A stretch of 16,032 nucleotides of DNA from positions 1 through 16,032 of the forward strand of contig BNXH01000039.1 in assembly GCA_025999435.1 (NCBI GenBank), in the 5' to 3' direction. The position numbers and the translations under genes are program-made. Positions within the stretch are counted from its first letter, which is position 1; every line of letters starts with the position of its first letter. The notes beneath the pieces were generated by a model. The model was not told the DNA's origin and ran no database searches. It saw nothing but the letters and a program-made list of their open reading frames with translations. This stretch comes from Bacteroidia bacterium. GTDB lineage: Bacteria > Bacteroidota > Bacteroidia > Bacteroidales > Dysgonomonadaceae. Shown here one piece after another: positions 1 to 5,662 of this stretch.

Positions 1-35
1 TTAGCCGTTAGCCCCTTGCTTGCGCGGCTACTCTC

Positions 36-110
36 TTTGTCATCCTGATCGCAGGGAAGGATCCCGATACCCGGGAGACAGGAGATGCTTCCTATCGTCA
101 GCATGACAAA
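36..110. repeat. REP-like palindrome A, copy 1
   Basis: Imperfect inverted repeat. The left arm TTTGTCATCCTGA (36-48) pairs with the right arm TCAGCATGACAAA (98-110) with one mismatch. An inner TCCCG/CGGGA pairing closes the middle. Copies lie at 407-481 and 5086-5166. Palindromes with this CATCCTGA/TCAGCATGAC core are a familiar dispersed intergenic repeat of many bacteria, though I cannot assign a family name. Confidence 0.85.
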
Positions 111-143
111 CCAGAATTTAACTAAAAAGTAACAAACTTCTAC

Positions 144-178
144 AGTAAACAGTAGTTAGTAGTCAGTAAACAGTCGAC
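144..178. repeat. Heptamer tandem array, 5 units (AGTNNNC type)
   Basis: Five contiguous 7-bp units: AGTAAAC, AGTAGTT, AGTAGTC, AGTAAAC, AGTCGAC. The units are degenerate, but AGT stays in phase throughout. Confidence 0.85.
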
Positions 179-183
179 CTTTT

Positions 184-260
184 CGTCATTGCGAACGGAG
201 TGAAGCAATCCAGAGTATTGATTATTAATGGATTGCTTCGGGTAAACCCTCGCAATGACG
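184..260. repeat. REP-like palindrome B, copy 1
   Basis: Strong inverted repeat. The outer arms CGTCATTGCGA (184-194) and TCGCAATGACG (250-260) are perfect over 11 bp. The inner arms GAAGCAATCC (202-211) and GGATTGCTTC (230-239) are perfect over 10 bp. The core differs from palindrome A, so two REP families are interleaved here. The folded product would be a two-tier hairpin. Confidence 0.88.
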
Positions 261-351
261 TGCGACAGTCAGCAGTCAACAACTTGTACCTCGTACCTCG
301 TCTACTCGTAACTTTTTAACTAAAAAGTAACAAACTTCTACAGTTATTTTT

Positions 352-386
352 TAGCCGTTAGCAGATAGCTTTTAGCCGTTAGCCCC
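352..386. repeat. Heptamer tandem array, 5 units (TAGCNNN type)
   Basis: Units TAGCCGT, TAGCAGA, TAGCTTT, TAGCCGT, TAGCCCC. The array spans the junction between the two long direct repeats. Confidence 0.85.
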
Positions 387-406
387 TTGCTTGCGCGGCT
401 ACTCTC

Positions 407-481
407 TTTGTCATCCTGATCGCAGGGAAGGATCCCGATACCCGGGAGACAGGAGATGCTTCCTATCGTCAGCATGACAAA
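407..481. repeat. REP-like palindrome A, copy 2
   Basis: Essentially identical to 36-110 and carried within the second long direct repeat. Confidence 0.85.
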
Positions 482-514
482 CCAGAATTTAACTAAAATG
501 TAACAAACTTCTAC

Positions 515-556
515 AGTAAACAGTAGTTAGTAGTTAGTAGTCAGTAAACAATCGAC
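515..556. repeat. Heptamer tandem array, 6 units (AGTNNNC type)
   Basis: Units AGTAAAC, AGTAGTT, AGTAGTT, AGTAGTC, AGTAAAC, AATCGAC. This is the counterpart of 144-178 in the second long repeat, with exactly one more AGTAGTT unit, so unit number has changed since the duplication. Confidence 0.87.
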
Positions 557-561
557 CTTTT

Positions 562-638
562 CGTCATTGCGAACGGAGTGAAGCAATCCAGAGTATTGAT
601 TATTAATGGATTGCTTCGGGCGAACCCTCGCAATGACG
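562..638. repeat. REP-like palindrome B, copy 2
   Basis: Copy of 184-260 with the same perfect arms. Differences fall in the unpaired region near the right inner arm (GGGTAAA versus GGGCGAA). Confidence 0.88.
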
Positions 639-726
639 TGCGACAGTCAGCAGTCAACAACTTGTACCTCGTACCTCGTCTACTCGTAACTTTTTAACTA
701 AAAAGTAACAAAACTCTACACTCAAT

Positions 727-754
727 TAGCCATTAGCTTTTAGCTTATAGCCTT
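727..754. repeat. Heptamer tandem array, 4 units (TAGCNNN type)
   Basis: Units TAGCCAT, TAGCTTT, TAGCTTA, TAGCCTT, directly after the second long repeat. Same motif class as 352-386. Confidence 0.82.
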
Positions 755-771
755 TGTCGCTTCGCACCATT

Positions 772-799
772 GTTGACTGTTGGCTGATGACTGTTGACT
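772..799. repeat. Heptamer tandem array, 4 units (GTTGACT type)
   Basis: Units GTTGACT, GTTGGCT, GATGACT, GTTGACT, followed by a partial unit. The motif is unrelated to the other arrays, yet the period is again 7 bp. Confidence 0.82.
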
Positions 800-822
800 G
801 TTACTGTCGCTTCGCGCCATTT

Positions 823-854
823 GCTAATTTACAAATTCGCTAATTCTCAAATTA
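823..854. repeat. 8-bp-period AATT array
   Basis: AATT occurs at 826, 834, 842 and 850, exactly 8 bp apart. The array reads as two similar 16-mers, each beginning GCTAATT. It is the one array here whose period is not 7. The remaining stretch to 930 shows no recognisable structure. Confidence 0.55.
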
Positions 855-943
855 TCACTATATCTATAGATAAAACCAGCGCCGGACAATATCGTTACAA
901 GTCAGTTGCGGGTACGGGTTATAAGCTTTCATCGCTTCGCGCC

Positions 944-971
944 ATTCTTCATTTTTAATTTTTAATTCTTC
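944..971. repeat. Heptamer tandem array overlapping the helicase 3' end
   Basis: Units ATTCTTC, ATTTTTA, ATTTTTA, ATTCTTC, then a T-run. The minus-strand gene ends at 962, so its stop codon (962-964) and last residues (Met-Lys-Asn) are encoded by array units. Confidence 0.8.
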
Positions 972-3900
972 ATTTTTTTTTGCCCTGTACTAAGAATCTC
1001 CCTATAGATTGGATTTAAATTTAAAATATGATCGTTTCCCACTAAAAACAATTGTTCTCTGGCACGGGTCAGAGCTACGTTTAATTTGCGATCCACAGTG
1101 CCTTCCTGATTCATATTGCTAAAGTATCCTAATTGATAAGGTCTGTTGAAACAAAAAGATAAAATAATAACATCGCGCTGGCTTCCCTGATACCGTTCGA
1201 CCGTATCTACCATAATATTTTTGAATTCGGGGATTTCAGTTTCCTCCAGTTTGTGCCTGATTAATGCGATCTGGTTACGATAAGGGGTTATAATACCAAG
1301 CGCCCTGCTTGTGTCGAAGTTTATTCCGTTTCTTTTGTGCAAATCAAGTAAAGCCTTGGATAGAGATACAACAATATCGGCCTCTGCCGAATTAACCTTA
1401 TTCGATAAATTAGAGTCGTCAATGGTTTGTACAGGGATAAAGGCAACCCGCCGGGTAGCTATCAGCGATTGGAATTTATCAGAATCATCAAAGGATTCAT
1501 ACCTTAGAGGCGCGCTTTGTCTGTCGGTGGCAACTTTAAGTATGTTGTCATAGAACGGAGTATTTACCAGCAAAGCTATATCTTCGTGCATGCGTCCGTG
1601 ATAGGTCAATGTGTCGTAAGTATGCGTCCATTCTTTTTTGCTTGCAATGCGGAATAACCGTTCGAAAAGAGATTCACGGCAATCGTACAGTTCTATGGCA
1701 TTAAGCTTTTCTTCCGAGACCTTCGATTTATTTTCGTTTTGTAAGGTTATTGTGGATAGCTGTTTATGATCGCCGATCATAATGAACTTATCGAACAAGG
1801 GCAATAATCCGATAATTTGCGGTTCCAGGATCTGAGATGCTTCATCTATGATGGCTACGTCGAATTTTTTCAGACCTAATAATTCCGGTTTGCCCGTTAT
1901 GGATGCGAGCGTACCGACGAAGATGCGTGTAGATCCGATTGTCTCCAATAATTCTTTTCTGCTATTGGCGTTATGCGATATATTTTGCAACAGTCGCCGG
2001 CGGTATGCTTCTCCGCAGGAAAGCTCCGAGCCAATACGGATATATTTATCGCAAATCGTTTCATCTTCACAAAAGGCTTGAGATATAGAAGCGCAAAGCT
2101 CGTCGACGGCACGGTTTGTATATGCCATGACAAGAATATTGATATTTTCACCGGCATAAAACCGTTCTATTAACTGACGGGCAAATATGGAAGTTTTACC
2201 TGTTCCGGGGGGCCCAACGATGAGGAAATAGTCTTCAGCGGCTAATGCTTTCTCAATAACGTTTTTTTGTTTTTCTTCTTTGGTCAGATTATCTTTAGTA
2301 AGATATTTATCAGTCGAAACGGGTTCTCTTAAACCTAAAAGCAATTCTTTTTTATCAGCAGGAGCAGAAAGAAAAGCAAACAAGCTTTTAAACATAGCAT
2401 TGTAAGTATGGTCAAGCTTGTCGTGCTCTACTGTCCAGTAACGGTAACGATCAAAAATACGATGGTTTCTTTGTTTGTAACGGAATCTCAGTAGAACGTG
2501 CGTCGCGGATATTTCTACTACTGTTCCTTTCAGTATCTGATTAGTCAGGATAGAGTCTTTATCGCTCTGTTTCGGATATAAGATGCATATTTCACCTTCG
2601 CGAAAATTGACACAATCGCCTGAATCATCGCGACGAAAACGGATTGTCATATCCCGTCCGCTATCGTCGATATTTTCTATCTCCAGATTGGCTATTAACT
2701 CCAAAGCATCTCTGCGTTCCCCGAATGTGGTATTCCATAAAGCGGAAACACTCATTGCCGGGTCGTATCCTTCATCGCCTGTCTTTTGCAGATAGAGTTC
2801 GCGGCTGATAAAATTCACATATCGAAAGAAATATGCTTTTTCCGGTTCCGTCGCTTTATCTAATATCTTCCTTAATTCATTTATCTTATCAGAAAAAAAC
2901 TGGGGAACTTGTCCGTAGCTATCCAAGTCAAATAATTTGTGAAATATCTGTTCAACAGAGGCCACATTGCCAACGTATAAATCGTGTTCTGTAGCAATGA
3001 TTCGATTTCGTGCATTAATTATTTCTTTTTCTAACCGGCGGTAAGCGGCGGCAAAGCGGAGATTCTCACCCGGATTGTCTGCCGAAGAATATAAAATAGT
3101 CGGGTAAATATGTCGTGGGTCTTTGTTGAATACCGATTGAACCATCAGTCGGTAGATCGCTGTCTGGGTTTCATGATTAGTTGCTATCTTCGTTACATCT
3201 TCCGGTGGATAAGGAGGTTTCCCCGATTTTAGTTCTATTATACGATCTATGCCCGTTTCGCTGTCTGATAATTGAAGTAAATCCAACCTTCCCTGAAAAC
3301 CATACTTTTCGCAAAAGAAGGAAGGTTCTAAAGTGCAATCGGATATATTGAATCCATTTGCCGGCATATCGTTCAGAACAACCCGCCTGATATTCTCAAA
3401 TTGTTTGCGGGCTTTTGCCATAAAGTCGCGAAACGCAATGTTATCCTGTATTTCAGGGCAGGACGAATATTCAAAAGGCATCAGCCGGAATGATTTCCGG
3501 AACGATTCCTCAAAAGTCAGGTTTGCAGCATCTTCGGCATAAATAAGTTCATCTAAAAAGAAGTTAGCCAGATTACCAAGCAATATATAATGTGTATTAG
3601 CCGTTGGTTCAAACTTCCTGCGGAAATAATGAAGATAAGAACTGCTATAGGATTGAAAACATTCAGCCATAGCCGAGGCATCGATCAGATAGTCGGGTTC
3701 GAGTACAATCATTCCCGGGATGTAGCGCCCTTTTTCGTCAATCTTTATATCTATCAGATTAAGTTGGGCTCCTATCCACAATTGTTCTATTGTTTCATTA
3801 AAAATGTCATTGATAGCCGAAACGTTATATTTTACATTTAGTACGTTTTCGGGCAAAATATCCGATTGGCAAACAATGATTTCTTTTTCCTTGTTTAATT

Positions 3901-4306
3901 CTACGACCTGAACACGTATCCTGTCTAACGGGATTTCGGCAGGAGAGGGTTTTTCTTCTTCGGTTGGAAGTTCACATGTTCCATCTTGCAGGAATAATAG
4001 AAAGGCTTCTAAAGTTTCTTTTGCTTGCCGGTACTGATATGGAGAAATTAAGTTGTTTTCGTTACGAAGCAGGAAGTTTGTCTTTATCCGTATATTCTGC
4101 AAACGCCATTCTAAAACTTTGGGTAATTTGTATTTCTGAGAGATAAAAACAAGGCGCGAAAATAAAGAAGGAAACTGCAAAGACTCACCGGTAGTGATGT
4201 CTTTGCAGTTTCTTTCAAGTATCCGCTTAAGTTGAATATATTTATCCCTGAGGGATAATGTAGACTGGTCTATTTCCTGTATTTCGTCTATGTTAGTAGC
4301 TAACAT
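962..4306 (-). CDS. Dna2-like nuclease-helicase (PD-(D/E)XK nuclease + superfamily 1 helicase)
   Basis: Predicted DNA-processing enzyme of 1114 residues. The N-terminal half holds a Cas4/Dna2-type PD-(D/E)XK nuclease: GRLD (D341), IELKSG (E358, K360) and QTAIY (Q381, Y385). A beta-rich linker follows, then a complete UPF1/Dna2-type SF1 helicase: Walker A GPPGTGKT (698-705), DEAS (821-824), GDHKQL (845-850), GRMHED near 905, VERYQG near 1040, and VALTRARE near 1080. Known relatives unwind and trim DNA flaps or ends during replication and repair; that role is inferred here. The Cys cluster that binds Fe-S after the QxxxY motif in eukaryotic Dna2 and many Cas4 proteins is absent. I chose the ATG at 4304-4306, giving a 14-bp overlap with the upstream gene. 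ATGs at 4312 and 4366 are alternatives, but the latter would overlap it by 74 bp. Fused nuclease-helicases also occur in antiphage systems, but no defence genes are adjacent. Confidence 0.9.
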   Translation of the reverse strand: MLATNIDEIQEIDQSTLSLRDKYIQLKRILERNCKDITTGESLQFPSLFSRLVFISQKYKLPKVLEWRLQNIRIKTNFLLRNENNLISPYQYRQAKETLEAFLLFLQDGTCELPTEEEKPSPAEIPLDRIRVQVVELNKEKEIIVCQSDILPENVLNVKYNVSAINDIFNETIEQLWIGAQLNLIDIKIDEKGRYIPGMIVLEPDYLIDASAMAECFQSYSSSYLHYFRRKFEPTANTHYILLGNLANFFLDELIYAEDAANLTFEESFRKSFRLMPFEYSSCPEIQDNIAFRDFMAKARKQFENIRRVVLNDMPANGFNISDCTLEPSFFCEKYGFQGRLDLLQLSDSETGIDRIIELKSGKPPYPPEDVTKIATNHETQTAIYRLMVQSVFNKDPRHIYPTILYSSADNPGENLRFAAAYRRLEKEIINARNRIIATEHDLYVGNVASVEQIFHKLFDLDSYGQVPQFFSDKINELRKILDKATEPEKAYFFRYVNFISRELYLQKTGDEGYDPAMSVSALWNTTFGERRDALELIANLEIENIDDSGRDMTIRFRRDDSGDCVNFREGEICILYPKQSDKDSILTNQILKGTVVEISATHVLLRFRYKQRNHRIFDRYRYWTVEHDKLDHTYNAMFKSLFAFLSAPADKKELLLGLREPVSTDKYLTKDNLTKEEKQKNVIEKALAAEDYFLIVGPPGTGKTSIFARQLIERFYAGENINILVMAYTNRAVDELCASISQAFCEDETICDKYIRIGSELSCGEAYRRRLLQNISHNANSRKELLETIGSTRIFVGTLASITGKPELLGLKKFDVAIIDEASQILEPQIIGLLPLFDKFIMIGDHKQLSTITLQNENKSKVSEEKLNAIELYDCRESLFERLFRIASKKEWTHTYDTLTYHGRMHEDIALLVNTPFYDNILKVATDRQSAPLRYESFDDSDKFQSLIATRRVAFIPVQTIDDSNLSNKVNSAEADIVVSLSKALLDLHKRNGINFDTSRALGIITPYRNQIALIRHKLEETEIPEFKNIMVDTVERYQGSQRDVIILSFCFNRPYQLGYFSNMNQEGTVDRKLNVALTRAREQLFLVGNDHILNLNPIYREILSTGQKKMKN

Positions 4307-4781
4307 AGGCATCGATATCAATAAAGAAAACAAGCTCGAAACTTGCTCTATTGCTGGCTGTACCATCTACATATATAGTAGCATATCCGTTGCGTCTAAC
4401 TACTTCGACTACAGCATTTAGAAAATCGTCAACTTGTCGACCCTCAAGTCTTCCTCCGACACTGTTTAGCACATCAACCGATAAATAGGCGTCAGAGTTT
4501 GAGAGTCTTAGATCAAATCCACGAATGTAATCTCTAGTGTTTATATCTATATATCCACCATGGAATCGAATGTCGTCTATCCGGTCGTAACGTCCGCTAA
4601 CTTCTACAAAGTCGTAATTAACTGCTATGTTTTCTACTATTGCACCATTTGATGCTGCTGTAATTGTTGAATATCTGACTAATTGAGCTTCCCGCCACTC
4701 ATAACCATCACATGACGTAAACGAGATTACAGCTAACACACTCAGTAGAATCGCAAATAGTTTGTTTTTATATCTTCTCAT
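4293..4781 (-). CDS. Putative small lipoprotein, unknown function
   Basis: A 162-residue protein I do not recognise. The N-terminus has basic residues (MRRYKNK), a hydrophobic stretch (8-20) and a plausible lipobox ending at C24 (FTSC), followed by Asp. This predicts export and lipidation, with about 139 residues exposed. The mature part alternates hydrophobic and polar residues, suggesting a beta-rich fold. An acidic/aromatic C-terminus (FFIDIDAYVSY) completes it. A TAACTTTG promoter element lies about 20 bp upstream of the ATG. The stop codon falls 14 bp inside the nuclease-helicase gene, so the two are probably co-transcribed and translationally coupled. Nothing shows a functional link between an envelope lipoprotein and a cytoplasmic helicase. 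Confidence 0.78.
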   Translation of the reverse strand: MRRYKNKLFAILLSVLAVISFTSCDGYEWREAQLVRYSTITAASNGAIVENIAVNYDFVEVSGRYDRIDDIRFHGGYIDINTRDYIRGFDLRLSNSDAYLSVDVLNSVGGRLEGRQVDDFLNAVVEVVRRNGYATIYVDGTASNRASFELVFFIDIDAYVSY

Positions 4782-4800
4782 AATATTTATAATTTAGCAA

Positions 4801-4808
4801 CAAAGTTA
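4801..4808 (-). promoter_or_regulatory. Bacteroidota -7 promoter element
   Basis: Minus-strand TAACTTTG matches the sigma-ABfr consensus TAnnTTTG. It lies about 20 bp before the lipoprotein ATG and would give a 5' leader of only ~14 nt. No convincing -33 TTTG is present. Confidence 0.6.
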
Positions 4809-4932
4809 ATATTATTATTCATTTATTTATACGACTCTGTTTTTTCCGTTTTGTAACATCGTCCGATATGAAAAAATCTTTTTTTAACTAAAATAGTTCA
4901 TTTTGATATACAAACTAAGAACCTGTTTAAAT

Positions 4933-5048
4933 TTTATTCGTTCCGATTTTCAGAACTATTTTTTCTTTTCTGAAGAGCGAATAGCGGGCTATTCAAGCTG
5001 AAGAAAGGAAAAAATCAGATAAAAAGAGACTGAAAATGAACGAATAAA
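4933..5048. repeat. Long imperfect hairpin inside the MITE-like element
   Basis: TTTATTCGTT (4933-4942) pairs with AACGAATAAA (5039-5048). GATTTTCAG pairs with CTGAAAAT near 5030. A poly-T/poly-A rich section also pairs, and the tip GAATAGC-GG-GCTATTC (4979-4994) is perfect. The whole stretch could fold into one extended stem of about 116 nt. Confidence 0.7.
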
Positions 5049-5085
5049 GAGCTAAGTAATCTATGATAATTAATGCAACATTCTC

Positions 5086-5166
5086 TTTGTCATCCTGAGG
5101 CACGAAGGATCTTGTTCCTTAAAAGCAGAACTAACAAGAGATGCTTCCTATCGTCAGCATGACAAA
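5086..5166. repeat. REP-like palindrome A, copy 3
   Basis: It has the same arms as 36-110 (TTTGTCATCCTGA and TCAGCATGACAAA), but the middle has diverged. Here TCTTGTT pairs with AACAAGA. The copy preserves pairing but not sequence in the inner stem, and sits inside the MITE-like element about 4.6 kb from the other copies. Confidence 0.8.
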
Positions 5167-5245
5167 AACGAAAATTATGTTGTAATAAATACTTTCCATT
5201 ACTTATAATAAAATGTTTTGGTAAAATTTAAACAGGCTCTTAGTT

Positions 5246-5359
5246 TTATAAAATATTTGTTGCCACATGTGATTGTTCAATTTCTACCTGTTGCGCGCAA
5301 TCTTGAATTGCTTGTACTTCTTTTGCCCTAAGCGTCAAAAGGGATAGAAAATTTGAAGT
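5246..5359 (-). pseudogene. Possible decayed C-terminal coding fragment
   Basis: A minus-strand open stretch of 37 sense codons ends in TAA (5246-5248), with an in-frame stop at 5360-5362 and no ATG. The translation (LLTLRAKEVQAIQDCAQQ...) reads like an amphipathic helix, unlike random AT-rich spacer. The adjoining MITE-like terminal repeat begins at the stop codon. It may be the tail of a lost gene, or simply chance. The rest of 5360-5479 shows nothing recognisable. Confidence 0.25.
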
Positions 5360-5479
5360 TTACAGGGTTTGATACTTATCATTTTACCTGTCTCACATTC
5401 AGTATACTATCCATCGAACCTTAAAATTTCTTAAAGAAATAATTTTTGCCTAAAAAAAATAGAATATTGAAATATTTGC

Positions 5480-5487
5480 TATATTTG
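5480..5487 (+). promoter_or_regulatory. Bacteroidota -7 promoter element
   Basis: TATATTTG matches TAnnTTTG, with a predicted start of transcription near 5493. This implies a 5' leader of about 170 nt for the secreted protein at 5663. No clear -33 element was found. Confidence 0.55.
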
Positions 5488-5497
5488 CACTATTAAA

Positions 5498-5575
5498 ATG
5501 AACACAGGCGAATTTATTCTTGTCCGTCGATTGGGAAAGTTCCGGTATGGAATGGAGTATTGGAAGTTCTTATAG
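5498..5575 (+). CDS. Possible 25-codon leader peptide
   Basis: ATG at 5498 opens 25 codons (MNTGEFILVRRLGKF...) ending in TAG at 5573-5575. The ATG lies 11 bp after the -7 element, so translation would be nearly leaderless. The peptide has basic (RRLGK) and aromatic (YWKF) residues and no hydrophobic signal. It lies in the ~170-nt leader of the secreted protein gene and could act in attenuation or be a chance ORF. I do not recognise it. Confidence 0.3.
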   Translation: MNTGEFILVRRLGKFRYGMEYWKFL

Positions 5576-5662
5576 GATAACGATTCTAACAGAAAAATAA
5601 ACTACTCGTTATTAAAGATAACGACAAATAATCTATTTTTTAACTAAAAAATGTAATAAAAT

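Larger units (their letters stand above)
1..343. repeat. Long direct repeat, copy 1
   Basis: This 343-bp segment recurs almost unchanged at 372-720. It contains, in order, a TAGCCNT heptamer piece, REP-like palindrome A (36-110), an AGTNNNC heptamer array (144-178), REP-like palindrome B (184-260), a CTCGTAC-type array, and a TTTAACTAAAA motif. No coding potential is visible on either strand. The copies differ by a few substitutions and one 7-bp length change, so the duplication looks recent. Copy 1 begins at the window edge and may extend further left. Confidence 0.93.
372..720. repeat. Long direct repeat, copy 2
   Basis: Second copy of the 1-343 segment. The offset is 371 bp at the left and becomes 378 bp after one additional heptamer (AGTAGTT) at 515-556. 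The copies are joined by a 28-bp stretch (344-371) that itself contains TAGCNNN heptamers, which could have served as recombination substrate. Confidence 0.93.
756..945. repeat. Dispersed 16-bp repeat, three copies
   Basis: GTCGCTTCGCACCATT (756-771), GTCGCTTCGCGCCATT (806-821) and ATCGCTTCGCGCCATT (930-945) are near-identical and all in the same orientation. They separate or border the tandem arrays. The span given covers all three copies and the sequence between them. Confidence 0.75.
4912..5246. mobile_element. MITE-like composite element with 25-bp terminal inverted repeats
   Basis: 4912-4936 and 5222-5246 are inverted copies over 25 bp with one mismatch (core AACCTGTTTAAATTTTA). Inside lie a second long inverted structure (4933-5048) and a third copy of REP-like palindrome A (5086-5166). 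No transposase or ORF is present, so any movement would have to be non-autonomous. No clear target-site duplication is visible at the ends. Confidence 0.6.

Noticed and set aside
1..720. CRISPR array
   Set aside because: The repeats are long (about 345 bp), number only two, contain palindromes and heptamers, and lack regular unique spacers.
962..4366. Helicase start at the most upstream ATG (4366)
   Set aside because: It would overlap the lipoprotein gene by 74 bp and add a segment (MVQPAIEQVS...) encoded by the lipoprotein C-terminus in another frame. The ATG at 4306 gives a short overlap.
962..4781. Antiphage defence island
   Set aside because: A nuclease-helicase fusion can belong to defence systems, but no partner effector, methylase or integrase is present in the window.
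4912..5246. Intact insertion sequence
   Set aside because: Terminal inverted repeats exist, but no transposase ORF fits in 335 bp, so only a non-autonomous element is possible.
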